From the NCBI RefSeq assembly GCF_014639315.1, contig NZ_BMFY01000018.1:1-64000 (forward strand): a DNA stretch of 64,000 nucleotides, given 5' to 3'. Under the pieces are notes generated by a model, which was given only the letters and a program-made list of their open reading frames with translations, had not been told where the DNA came from and did not search any database. Below, piece after piece: positions 46,928-57,447 of the stretch. Source of the stretch: Sediminivirga luteola (GTDB lineage Bacteria > Actinomycetota > Actinomycetes > Actinomycetales > Brevibacteriaceae). Position 1 is the stretch's first letter. Each line of letters opens with the position of its first letter. Made by a program: the position numbers and the translations under genes.

Positions 46928-47660
46928 ACTCGACATACTCGCCACGCAACGCAGAGTCATCAGCGGTCTCCGGAAGGCCAATTGTGAGAGTTGCCAGCAG
47001 GGGATTATCGTACGTAACGTTCGCGATCGAAAAATGCACATCAGCGCGAGGGGCAGCGTTATCGGTATACACGGTAGTTACCGCATCGAAAGTCATAGAC
47101 CCAGCAGGCACGCCATCAAGTTCGAATCGAACTAAATACGAATCGGCGACACACCCCGCTCTTGCATGAGGCATATATACCCACCGCTCACCCGTTTCCG
47201 GATCCCGAACAAAGTCCGGATCACCCTTCGTTGCCAGGCAATCGTCTTTCGAAATTCGTGGATACTCAGGGTCTTCCGCTACCCGATACTGAACATCACC
47301 CTGCAGTTCCCGTGTTCTATAACTTTTCTGATAGAGAGCCTCGGTGTGATTTCGGTAAATCCGTTCAGCGATTTCAGTGGACTTCTCACCACCATGTGTG
47401 ACGCCTGCTTCCCAACTATGCTCGAGGAGACGAGTTGCGGCTTCGATTTCCTCGCGCGAGTCGCGCTCTGGGTGCGGAATCTCAGCTCCATCCTCATAGG
47501 CGACGCGCGGAATTCCGCCCGTCACAACCACGATCTTCACATCGTCAGCGGAATCCCATTGCGCCCACGCTGGCGACGACGACCAAGTGGTCAATAATGG
47601 GGCAGCGACAGTCAAAGCAACGGCAAGACTGAGGATTCGGACATAGTGACGTTTGGGCAT
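46914..47660 (-). CDS. Signal-bearing N-terminal half of the split NucA/NucB-type protein
   Basis: The protein begins MPKRHYVRILSLAVALTVAA, with a signal peptide likely cut after AWA. The rest (about residues 33-248) includes SKDDCLATKGDPDFVRDPET and RVAYEDGAEIPHPERDSREE; I do not recognise a domain. The frame ends GEYVEYGVF then stop, and the downstream frame picks up FELEVPRLLTFDEPNNETY at the same T-run. A long N-terminal region before a NucA/NucB domain is common in actinobacterial members, by my recollection of the family. Codon and base use is AT-rich compared with both sides. Confidence 0.7.
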   Translation of the reverse strand: MPKRHYVRILSLAVALTVAAPLLTTWSSSPAWAQWDSADDVKIVVVTGGIPRVAYEDGAEIPHPERDSREEIEAATRLLEHSWEAGVTHGGEKSTEIAERIYRNHTEALYQKSYRTRELQGDVQYRVAEDPEYPRISKDDCLATKGDPDFVRDPETGERWVYMPHARAGCVADSYLVRFELDGVPAGSMTFDAVTTVYTDNAAPRADVHFSIANVTYDNPLLATLTIGLPETADDSALRGEYVEYGVF

Positions 47661-48674
47661 GACATCCTGCCTCTTCGTCGAGGGCTCGGGGACCCTTTTA
47701 TGCTAGAGTCTCCTTTCTCTCCGCCGCTAGATGCAGCATCAAATCGCCTTACCGTGTTAACGCACTGTTCACGGAAGCGCAGCGATACACGTCATCCGAC
47801 GCCATCGCCCATCGACCTGGTCAGCCCACTGGAACCAGCGCGTAGACCATCCAGCCCCGCCCAAACTACCGGTCACCTGATAGGTTCACGCTATACTTGC
47901 TGCAGCCCCGGATGCTGCCCAGAAGTTCGGCAGGCCCCGGCACTATGACGGCGCCGGTACACCGCCACCGGACGTCAGCGCAGTCCTCCGCCGTTTACAT
48001 GGGAGGCACAGCAGCACCAGCTGCCGTACAGGAAACGAGTATCCTCGCGCTCCCCGGGGGGATCGCTGCAGACCCTACAGTCAGAACGCGTTAGATCCGC
48101 TGCCATGGGGTAAAGAGTCGTCGCGGTTCACGATGAGTTGCCGCGTTGATGTCACTGCTGGCGTGAAGCATACGTTCGGCCCGGCCCCCTGACCGTGGCA
48201 CGCCGGTACCCGAGTTCATACCATCACGGATGTTCTGGTAGAGCCCGTTCCGATGAGCCTCATGCCGTTCCTCATTTTCTCTAACTTTCTCAGCCGGGAA
48301 TTCACCTGCGAAGAGTCCGCATAGTCACCGCGGGAAACACTCCGCTCGATGCACCCCTTGAGCTCATACGGACCGGAAAAGCTCACGGTTGCCTTGGCCT
48401 CAGTCTATGGCTCTGCCCTCAGGTTCTCACCGGACCGACGAGACCACCGATCACGCTCGCGCGTTGAGTCCAGTCCGATTGCCTGCTAGCTACGGGATTG
48501 TGCACTATCTCCCGGTAAGTCATTGACGAAAGAGTTACGTCCGGGCCGGTGCACTAATTCCAAGCGGTGAGCTCACGCGGAAATAGTGCACCACCCCGAA
48601 AGTAAGGGGCCGGCAGTAGGTGGCCGGCAATGCTGGACAGCAAGAGGGGCCGGTGCCCCTGCGGGACCGGTGCC
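47661..48674. other. About 1 kb without a recognisable gene, right part of the island
   Basis: No frame here has convincing coding character. The base composition is lower in G+C than the flanks. The only structures I see are the TGCACTA inverted repeat at 48548-48592 and a further TGCACTAT copy near 48500. It may hold decayed genes or the promoter of the nuclease gene near 47661-47760. Confidence 0.5.
48548..48592. repeat. Inverted repeat near the right edge of the island
   Basis: GGTGCACTAATTCC (48548-48561) and GGAAATAGTGCACC (48579-48592) are inverted copies with one mismatch. Related pieces, TGCACTAT near 48500 and AATAGTGCA near 45586 at the other edge, may mark an old insertion boundary. 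Confidence 0.65.
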
Positions 48675-49618
48675 TCAGCGGCGGCGGGCCACCTCGTAGA
48701 GGGCGACGCCCGCGGCGACGCCGGCGTTGAGGGACTCCGTGGACGCTGCCATGGGGATGGAGACGATCTGATCGCAGGTCTCGGCGACCAGACGGCTGAG
48801 TCCCTTGCCCTCCGAGCCGATCACCAGGCACACCGGCTCGGGGCCGAAGTCCTGCTCCGGCAGCTGGACGTCCCCGTCCATATCAAGTCCGAGGACGAAC
48901 ACGCCCTGTGACTTCAGCTCTTCCAGTGCCCGGGTGAGATTGACCACGCGTGCCACGGGGATGCGCGAGGCCGCCCCGGCGGAGGTCTTCCAGGCCGCCG
49001 CGGTCATCGCGGCGGCACGGCGCTCGGGGATGATCGCCCCATGCCCGCCGAACGCCGCCACCGAGCGCAGGATCGCGCCCAGATTGCGCGGATCGGTGAT
49101 TCCGTCGAGCGCCACCAGCAGCGGCGTCTCGAACCGTTCGGCCGCCAGGGCGAGCAGATCGTCCGGGTGCGCGTACTCGTACGGCGGCAGCTTCAGCGCG
49201 AGGCCCTGGTGGATCGCGCCATCGGTCAGCCGGTCCAGTTCCTGACGGCTGGCCTCCAGCAGCGGGACGCCGCGCTCGGCGGCCAGCGCGATGGACTCCC
49301 GTACCCGGTCATCTGCGTCGATGCGGTGCGCCACGTAGAGGGTCGCGGCGGGCACGCCCTCACGCAGCGCCTCGACGACGGAGTTGCGCCCGGCGACGTA
49401 CTCGTCGGACTTCTCCTTCTTCTTCCTGCGGGCCTGCGTCTCCGCCTTGGCCCGTTTCTGCTGCGCCCGCTTGTGGGCGACGTGGTAGACCCTGTCCTCG
49501 GCCTTGGGCGTCGGTCCCTTGCCCTTGAGCGACCGGCGGCCCTGACCGCCGGACCCCTTGGTGGCGCCCTTCTTGCTGCTGCTCTTGCGAACGGCACCGG
49601 CGCGCGGCTTGGCTGACA

Positions 49619-49619
<1 letters not shown>
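48675..49619 (-). CDS. rlmB: 23S rRNA (guanosine2251-2'-O)-methyltransferase (SpoU/TrmH family)
   Basis: This 314-residue protein has a very basic N-terminus (about 80 residues, Lys/Arg-rich), then [20 protein letters not shown] of the RlmB substrate domain. The SpoU motifs follow: [33 protein letters not shown], and [20 protein letters not shown]. The ATG at 49619 overlaps the cysS stop (TGATG); a TTG one codon earlier is possible. The cysS-rlmB order is usual. Confidence 0.93.
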
Positions 49620-51085
<1,466 letters not shown>

Positions 51086-51389
51086 GGTGTGCAGTCTACT
51101 GGGCGCGTCCAATGCACACCCGTGCCAGCGAAACGCACCCGGGACCGGCACCCTGTGCTCTGGCGTCTCCGTGGCGCACAGCAGCGTACCGGCCCGGTCC
51201 GGCCGCAACACCGCGCCTCCCTCCCGGCAGCAGGCACGGCGCAGCGGCATACCCGGCCCTCGGATGCAATCTTGAAAATATAGGCATGGGCTGATTGATT
51301 GGAGTCACCGGCGACCGGGCGCAGTCCGTGCCCATCCGGCCAGCGCATCCGTCGCCGACCAGCCGATCCGCCGTTTCAAAGGAGCCACC
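51086..51389. other. Divergent spacer cysS / formaldehyde dehydrogenase
   Basis: These 304 bp hold the start regions of two divergent genes. A short AT-rich patch near 51268-51300 (TTGAAAATATAGG) could be part of the promoter of the right-hand gene. No further gene or structure was recognised. Confidence 0.35.
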
Positions 51390-52481
51390 ATGCCGCACAC
51401 AGTCCGCGGAGTCATCGCCCGGGCCAAGGGCCAGCCCACCGAGGTGGTGAACATCGTCGTCCCGGACCCCGGTCCCGGTGAGGTGATCGTCGATGTCGCC
51501 TCCTGCGGGATCTGTCACACCGATTTCCACTATCGCGAGGGCGGCATCAGCGACGACTTCCCGTTCCTGCTGGGCCATGAGTCCGCCGGTTATGTCTCGG
51601 CGGTCGGAGCAGGCGTCAGCAATGTGAAGGAGGGCGACTTCGTCATCCTCAACTGGCGCGCCATCTGCGGGGACTGCCGGGCGTGCAAGCGCGGCGAGCC
51701 GTGGTACTGCTTCGCCACCCACAACGCCGCGCAGAAGATGACCCTCGAAGACGGCACGGAGCTTTCGGCCGCGCTGGGCATCGGCTCCCTGGCGGAGAAG
51801 ACGCTGGTTCACTCGGGCCAGTGCACCAAGGTCGATGAGGCCGATCCGGCGGTCGTGGGCCTGCTGGGCTGCGGCGTGATGGCGGGCATCGGCGCAGCCA
51901 TCAACACCGGCGGCGTCACCCGTGGGAAGTCCGTCGCGGTGATCGGCTGCGGCGGCGTGGGCACGGCGTCCGTCGCCGGCTCGCGGCTGGCCGGCGCCTC
52001 GCCCATCATCGCGATCGACCGCGACCCGCGGAAGCTGGAGACCGCCAAGGAGCTCGGTGCCACGCACACGATCGATTCCTCCGGCCTGGACGAGGACGGC
52101 GTCGTCAAGGCGGTGCAGGACCTCACCGGCGGCTTCGGCGCCGATGTCGTGATCGACGCCGTGGGCCGGCCCGAGACGTGGCGGCAGGCGTTCTACGCCC
52201 GCGACCTGGCCGGTACCGTGGTGCTCGTGGGGGTACCCACCCCGGAGATGGAGCTGAGCGTGCCGCTGCTGGACGTGTTCGGTCGCGGGGGCGCGCTGAA
52301 GTCCTCCTGGTACGGCGACTGCCTGCCGGACCGGGACTTCCCCATGTTGACGGATCTGTATGCCCAGGGCCGCCTGCCGCTGGAGAAGTTCGTCTCCGAG
52401 CGGATCGGCCTGGATGATGTGGAAGAGGCCTTCGACAAGATGGGCCGCGGCGAGGTACTGCGTTCGGTGGTGGTGTTCTGA
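51390..52481 (+). CDS. S-(hydroxymethyl)mycothiol dehydrogenase (formaldehyde detoxification)
   Basis: This 363-residue zinc alcohol dehydrogenase has [20 protein letters not shown], the catalytic-zinc GHESAG, and the four-Cys structural zinc loop ([15 protein letters not shown]). [14 protein letters not shown] is the NAD-binding motif. The sequence matches the mycothiol-dependent formaldehyde dehydrogenases of actinobacteria (AdhE2/MscR type). It oxidises the formaldehyde-mycothiol adduct. The stop overlaps the next start (TGATG), where a metallo-hydrolase completes the pair. Confidence 0.95.
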   Translation: MPHTVRGVIARAKGQPTEVVNIVVPDPGPGEVIVDVASCGICHTDFHYREGGISDDFPFLLGHESAGYVSAVGAGVSNVKEGDFVILNWRAICGDCRACKRGEPWYCFATHNAAQKMTLEDGTELSAALGIGSLAEKTLVHSGQCTKVDEADPAVVGLLGCGVMAGIGAAINTGGVTRGKSVAVIGCGGVGTASVAGSRLAGASPIIAIDRDPRKLETAKELGATHTIDSSGLDEDGVVKAVQDLTGGFGADVVIDAVGRPETWRQAFYARDLAGTVVLVGVPTPEMELSVPLLDVFGRGGALKSSWYGDCLPDRDFPMLTDLYAQGRLPLEKFVSERIGLDDVEEAFDKMGRGEVLRSVVVF

Positions 52482-53134
52482 TGACGGCTCGGATCGAGAA
52501 CCTGGTGACATCGGGGACGTTCTCCCTGGACGGGGGCACCTGGGAGGTGGACAACAACGTCTGGATCGTCGGGGACGACGCCGAGGTGATCGTGATCGAC
52601 CCGGCCCACGACCCGGACGCGATCGCCGAGGCGGTGGGCGAGCGGGCGGTCAAGGCCATCCTGCTCACCCACGGGCACGACGACCACATCCGCTACGCCC
52701 GTCAGTTCCAAGAACGGACGGAGGCGCCGCTGCACCTGAATCCGGAGGACCGGGTGCTGTGGGACCAGGTGTTCCCGGGCGTGGAGCCGGATGCGGCCAT
52801 CGCCGACGGCGACCGTTTCGAGGTGGCCGGCGTGACGCTCACGGCCATCCACACCCCGGGCCACTCCCCCGGCTCGACGTGCTTCTACGTCGCCGAAGGG
52901 CTCACCGGCGGCATCGCCGAGGCGCCCGTGCTGTTCTCCGGTGACACGCTGTTCAACGGCGGGCCCGGGGCGACGGGACGGTCGTACAGTTCGTTCGAGA
53001 CGATCATCGATTCCATCCGTACCCGGCTGCTCACCTTGCCGCCGGAGACGACCGTGCTCACCGGGCACGGGGACGCCACCAGCATCGGCGACGAGGCCGG
53101 CGACGTCGAGGAGTGGATCGCCCGCGGCCACTGA
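52481..53134 (+). CDS. MBL-fold metallo-hydrolase, partner of mycothiol dehydrogenase
   Basis: This 217-residue protein has the metal motif LTHGHDDHIRYA, then HTPGHSPGSTC, FSGDTLFNGG and the last His in VLTGHGD, as in hydroxyacylglutathione hydrolase-type proteins. It is co-translated with the mycothiol dehydrogenase gene and regularly accompanies it in actinobacteria. It probably hydrolyses S-formylmycothiol to formate; that activity is inferred from context. Confidence 0.9.
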   Translation: MTARIENLVTSGTFSLDGGTWEVDNNVWIVGDDAEVIVIDPAHDPDAIAEAVGERAVKAILLTHGHDDHIRYARQFQERTEAPLHLNPEDRVLWDQVFPGVEPDAAIADGDRFEVAGVTLTAIHTPGHSPGSTCFYVAEGLTGGIAEAPVLFSGDTLFNGGPGATGRSYSSFETIIDSIRTRLLTLPPETTVLTGHGDATSIGDEAGDVEEWIARGH

Positions 53135-53274
53135 GTGAGCTAAGAGGTTCCGCGGATAGGGCATACGGGCCCGGCCGGGGCTGTCACCAATGCCGTCAAA
53201 CGACTATACGGCCCGCCCGAGACCGGGGCCCGCGCCGCGCCGCAACGGCTGTGCACACTTAAGGAGCACGAACG

Positions 53275-53332
53275 ACCCCAGTTGTCGCTCGCGGCCCCGG
53301 TTGCGACTGGGGTCACGAACGACAACTGGGGT
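53275..53332. repeat. Palindromic repeat, family B copy 1; possible bidirectional terminator
   Basis: ACCCCAGTTGTCG (53275-53287) and its exact complement CGACAACTGGGGT (53320-53332) flank an inner segment GGCCCCGGTTGCGACTGG. The inner segment matches, with two differences in 18, one arm of the hairpin at 59725-59782. CACGAACGAC also occurs twice. It lies between two convergent genes. Confidence 0.75.
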
Positions 53333-53339
53333 TGTGTGC

Positions 53340-54446
53340 TTACTCCGTCAGCGGCGCCAGGTTCGGATCGTCCGCGTAGACCTCGGCGGCGTTCTCCTGG
53401 GTCACGATGACCGGTTCGAGCAGCACGGAGGGGATCTCCGCGGCGCCGTTGTCCATGGGCTCGGCGTCCGCTGGTTCCTCACCGGCTTGTAGCGTCTGCA
53501 GCAGCTCGACGGTCTGCGCCACCAGCAGGCGGGTGTCCTTGCTGATGGTGGAGTACTGCTCGCCTGCCATGATGGAGCGCACCGACTCCACCTCGGAGTC
53601 CTGACCCGTCACCACGGGCGTCTCCAGTCCGGCATCGCTGGCCGAGGCGAGGATCGCCCGGGCCAGGGTGTCGTTCGGGGAGAGCACGCCGTGCAGTTCC
53701 GTACCGTCGGAGTAATTGCCCTGGATCAGGTTGTCCATCCGCTCCTGGGCGTTCTCCGCCAGCCAGTCCTGCGTGGCGGTGGCCGAGAGCTCCGTCTGAC
53801 CCGAGACGACGTTGAGGGTACCGTCATCGATCTTCTCCTGCAGCACGCTCATGGCGCCCTCGAAGAACACCGGGGCGTTCGAGTCATCCGGAGAACCGGA
53901 GAACAGCTCGATGTTGTAACTGTCCTGCTCACCGAATCGTTCGGCCATGCCGTCCAGCAGCGCCTGGCCCTGCAGCTCACCCACCTGGTAGTTGTCGAAG
54001 GCGATGTAGTAGTCGATGTTCTCGGTGTCTTGGATCAGCCGGTCATAGGCGATGACCTGGATGCCGGCGTCTTTGGCGGCCTGCACCTGCGAGGCGAGCT
54101 GGCCGGTGTCGGCGGCGCCGATGACGATGGCCTGCGCGCCGTTGGAGATCATCGCCTCGATCTGCGCCTGCTGGTCCTGCACCGGGGTCTGGCCGCCGGC
54201 GTACTGGACGTCCGGGGTGAAGCCGGCTTCTTCCAGGTCGTCGACGAACAGGTCACCGGCCAGCACCCAGTTCTCGCTGGTCTTGTCCGGCAACGCGACG
54301 CCGATCCTGGCGTCCGCGTCGAAGCCGCCTTCGGCCCCGCCGGCGGCTTCGTCCCCGGCGGCACCTTCGCGGCCGGTTCCGCAGCCGGCGAGCACGACGC
54401 CGGCGACGGTCGCCAGGGCGATGGCCCTGAACAGTGGTGTCTTCAT
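53340..54446 (-). CDS. Monosaccharide ABC transporter substrate-binding lipoprotein
   Basis: This 368-residue protein has a lipobox (VVLAGCGTG) and the two-lobed fold of ChvE/XylF-type sugar-binding proteins. IGVALPDKTSENWVLAGDLF starts lobe one, and VIAYDRLIQDTENIDYYIAF is characteristic of the multiple-sugar binding group. It is the last gene of the transporter operon, unlike the usual first place. Glucose, xylose or galactose are likely ligands; the sequence does not decide. Confidence 0.92.
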   Translation of the reverse strand: MKTPLFRAIALATVAGVVLAGCGTGREGAAGDEAAGGAEGGFDADARIGVALPDKTSENWVLAGDLFVDDLEEAGFTPDVQYAGGQTPVQDQQAQIEAMISNGAQAIVIGAADTGQLASQVQAAKDAGIQVIAYDRLIQDTENIDYYIAFDNYQVGELQGQALLDGMAERFGEQDSYNIELFSGSPDDSNAPVFFEGAMSVLQEKIDDGTLNVVSGQTELSATATQDWLAENAQERMDNLIQGNYSDGTELHGVLSPNDTLARAILASASDAGLETPVVTGQDSEVESVRSIMAGEQYSTISKDTRLLVAQTVELLQTLQAGEEPADAEPMDNGAAEIPSVLLEPVIVTQENAAEVYADDPNLAPLTE

Positions 54447-54526
54447 AGTGTTTTCCTTATCTCTCGAAAGGTGTGCGTGAGAGTCCGGTCAGCGCTGGCC
54501 GGGCTCGTGGACGTCTGCTCGTGCGA

Positions 54527-55864
54527 TCAGCCCGGCCCGGATTTGCCGGGCGGATCGGGGCGCTGCGAGCCCGGCGATATCTCCTCGACCTCCTGCTGTG
54601 CCCGCGTCGCCCGCAGTCTGCCGAGCATGATGCCGATGAACGAGAAGCGGCCCTGCTGCTTGTTCAGCACGTCGATGCCGACCGCGACCAGGAGGACGAG
54701 GCCCTTGATGATCTGCATCCGGTCGGTGGTGATGCCGACCAGCTGCAGGCCATTGTTGAGCACGGCCATGACGAGACCACCGATGACCGAGCCGAAGACG
54801 GTGCCGATGCCACCGGCCACCGCCGCGCCGCCGATGAAGACGCCGGCGATCGCGTCGAGCTCCCAGCCGGTGCCGTCGCCGGGGCCTGCGGCGCCGGCTC
54901 GCGCGGCCCACAGCATCCCGGCGACGCCGGCGAGGGTCGACATGTTCATCATCACGAAGAAGTCGGTGCGACGGGCGTGGACGCCGGAGAGTTCTGCGGC
55001 GCGGCGGTTGCCGCCGACGGCGTAGATGTGCCGGCCCAGGGTGGTGCGGCTGGTGAGGAAGGCGTAGAAGATGATCAGCACCGCCAGGATGATGCCGGAG
55101 ATGGGGAAGCTGGTCCCGACCCGGCCGCTGCCGAACAGCAGGGTCGCGTAGATCACGACCGCGCACAGGATGCCGGTGCGGGTCAGGGTGACCCAGAGCG
55201 GCTCGAGGATCGCGTTCAGCTTCTTGCGCTTGGCGCGGCTGCGCCACTGGAAGAAGACGATCGCCGCGACCACGAGAGCGCCCAGCAGCAGCGTGAGGTT
55301 GTTGTAGGGCGTCGGCGGGCCGACCTCCGGCATGAATCCGTAGAGCGCCTGGCGGAACTCCGCCGGTACCGCGACGGTCTGCGCCTGCCCGACGTACTGC
55401 TGCGCGCCGCGCCAGATGAGCATGCCCGCCAGCGTCACGATGAACGCCGGCACGCCGATGTAGGCGACCCAGAACCCCTGGAAGGCGCCGATGGCGGCCC
55501 CGAGAGCGATGCCCAGCAGCACGCCACCCCACCAGGGCAGCTCCCAATCCCGCATCGCGGTGGCCACCACGATGGCCACGAAGGCGGCCACCGAGCCGAC
55601 GGAAAGGTCGATGTGGCCGGCGATGATGACCATCACCATGCCGACCGAGAGCAGCAGGATGAACGAGTACGCCTGGACGATGTTGATGACGTTGCCGGGC
55701 GCCAGCGTGGTCCCGCCGGTCCAGATCTGGAAGATCGCGATGATGACGACGAGAGCGCCGAGGATGCCGAGCTGCTTCAGCGAGCCGCGGCGGCCGAAGA
55801 TCAGCCAGACGTCGCTGAGCGCGAAGCCGCGCTTCTGGGGCCGTGCCGCCGTGTCCCCCGTCAT
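54527..55864 (-). CDS. Monosaccharide ABC transporter permease
   Basis: This 445-residue membrane protein has about 10 to 12 hydrophobic segments and the family segment VIIAGHIDLSVGSVAAFVAI. GVPAFIVTLAGMLIWRGAQQ and GGIGTVFGSVIGGLVMAVL also fit the MmsB/GguB/XylH group. It is longer than simple permeases because of a middle cytoplasmic loop (RSRAKRKKLNAILEP). ATG 55864 overlaps the ATPase stop (ATGA). The open frame upstream to 56140 is a shadow. Confidence 0.93.
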   Translation of the reverse strand: MTGDTAARPQKRGFALSDVWLIFGRRGSLKQLGILGALVVIIAIFQIWTGGTTLAPGNVINIVQAYSFILLLSVGMVMVIIAGHIDLSVGSVAAFVAIVVATAMRDWELPWWGGVLLGIALGAAIGAFQGFWVAYIGVPAFIVTLAGMLIWRGAQQYVGQAQTVAVPAEFRQALYGFMPEVGPPTPYNNLTLLLGALVVAAIVFFQWRSRAKRKKLNAILEPLWVTLTRTGILCAVVIYATLLFGSGRVGTSFPISGIILAVLIIFYAFLTSRTTLGRHIYAVGGNRRAAELSGVHARRTDFFVMMNMSTLAGVAGMLWAARAGAAGPGDGTGWELDAIAGVFIGGAAVAGGIGTVFGSVIGGLVMAVLNNGLQLVGITTDRMQIIKGLVLLVAVGIDVLNKQQGRFSFIGIMLGRLRATRAQQEVEEISPGSQRPDPPGKSGPG

Positions 55865-57408
55865 GCGGCGGATCCCTTCTTCGTCGGTGCCATATGGCGC
55901 ATGAGTGTCTCCTGGTCCACGTCCGCGGCGTCGAGTTCCGCGGTGATCTCGCCTTCGAAGATCGTGTAGATGCGATCGGCCATGCCGATCAGCTCGGGCA
56001 GTTCGGATGAGATGAGCACGATGCCTTTGCCGCTCTCGGCGAGGCGGCGCATGATCTGGTAGATCTCGGCCTTGGCGCCGACGTCGATGCCGCGGGTCGG
56101 CTCGTCCAGGATGAGCAGCTCCGGCTCGGAGAACATCCACTTGGCGAGCACGACCTTCTGCTGGTTGCCGCCGGAGAGCGTATCGACCCCGACCTCGACG
56201 TCGGCGGCCTTGATCCGCAGGTCCCGCCGGTACTCCTCGGCGTGGCGGGTCTCCTGGAGTTCGTCGATCACCCCGCCGGTGGAGATGCGGGAGAGCTTCG
56301 CCGAGACGATGGCGCGTTTGATCGGGTCGAGCAGGTTCAGGCCCAGGGATTTGCGGTCCTCGCTCACATAGGCCAGGCCCGCGGAGATCGCCTGCTTGAC
56401 GTTGCGCAGCTTCACGGGACGGCCGTCGATGAACGCCTCACCGCTCATCCGGGTGCCGTACTGATTGCCGAAGACGCTCATCGCCAGCTCGGTGCGGCCG
56501 GCGCCCATCAGGCCGGCGAACCCGACGATCTCACCGCGGCGGACCGTGAACGCGGCGTTCTTGGCGACCAGCCGGCTGGGGTCGAGGGGGTGCTGGACGG
56601 TCCAGTCGCGCACCTCGAAGAACACCTCGCCGACCCGGCTGGAGCGGTCCGGGAAGCGGTTGCCGAGGGTGCGCCCGACCATGCCGCGGATGATCCGGTC
56701 CTCGTCGATGGTGCCGTCGACGGCGAGCGTCTCGATGGTCTTGCCGTCGCGGATGATCGTGATGGTGTCGGCGATCTGCTCAATCTCGCCGAGCTTGTGG
56801 GAGATCATGATCGAGGTGACGCCCCGGTCTCGCAGTCCCGTGATGAGACGCAGCAGGTGCTGGGAGTCGCGCTCGTTGAGGGCGGCGGTGGGCTCGTCGA
56901 GGATGAGCAGCTGGACGTCCTTCTCCAGGGCCTTGGCGATCTCGACCAGCTGCTGCTTTCCGACGCCGAGGTATTTCACCGGGGTGTCGGGATCCTCGTT
57001 CAGATCGACCTGCTGCAGCAGCTCGGCGGTCCGGCGGCGTGCCTCGTCCCAGTCGATGACGCCCAGCCGGTTCAACTCGTGGCCCAGGAAGATGTTCTCC
57101 GTGATGGACAGCTCGGGCACGAGCGCGAGTTCCTGGTGGATGATCACGATGCCCGCGTTCTCGCTGGCGGCGATGTTGCCGAACCGCTGCACCTCGCCGC
57201 GGTACACGATCTCACCCTCGTAGCTGCCGGCGGGGTAGACGCCGGAGAGCACCTTCATCAGCGTGGACTTCCCCGCGCCGTTCTCACCGCAGATGGCGTG
57301 GATCTCGCCTTCGCGTACGGCGAGGTTCACGGAGTCGAGCGCTGTCACGCCCGGGAACCGCTTCGTGATGTTCACCATCTGGAGCAGATGGTTCACGTCC
57401 TCTGCCAT
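55861..57408 (-). CDS. Monosaccharide ABC transporter ATP-binding protein (double ATPase)
   Basis: This 515-residue protein has two fused nucleotide-binding domains, as in the MmsA/GguA/XylG group. The first has GENGAGKSTLMKVLSG and LLILDEPTAALNERDS. The second has a degenerate Walker A (GLMGAGRTELAMSVFG) and the signature LSGGNQQKVVLAKWMFSEPE. I use ATG 57408 (MAEDVNHLLQMV) because AAGGAGG lies just before it. It is downstream of the ROK regulator by 39 nt. A TTGACA element in the end of that gene could provide a separate promoter. Confidence 0.94.
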   Translation of the reverse strand: MAEDVNHLLQMVNITKRFPGVTALDSVNLAVREGEIHAICGENGAGKSTLMKVLSGVYPAGSYEGEIVYRGEVQRFGNIAASENAGIVIIHQELALVPELSITENIFLGHELNRLGVIDWDEARRRTAELLQQVDLNEDPDTPVKYLGVGKQQLVEIAKALEKDVQLLILDEPTAALNERDSQHLLRLITGLRDRGVTSIMISHKLGEIEQIADTITIIRDGKTIETLAVDGTIDEDRIIRGMVGRTLGNRFPDRSSRVGEVFFEVRDWTVQHPLDPSRLVAKNAAFTVRRGEIVGFAGLMGAGRTELAMSVFGNQYGTRMSGEAFIDGRPVKLRNVKQAISAGLAYVSEDRKSLGLNLLDPIKRAIVSAKLSRISTGGVIDELQETRHAEEYRRDLRIKAADVEVGVDTLSGGNQQKVVLAKWMFSEPELLILDEPTRGIDVGAKAEIYQIMRRLAESGKGIVLISSELPELIGMADRIYTIFEGEITAELDAADVDQETLMRHMAPTKKGSAA

Positions 57409-57447
57409 AGCCACCTCCTTGTGGGCCAATGGGTACGAACCTAACGA

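Noticed and set aside
54473-55969. 498-residue open frame opposite the sugar permease gene
   Set aside because: It is rich in Asp, Gly, His and Arg, as expected from the reverse of a hydrophobic membrane protein gene.
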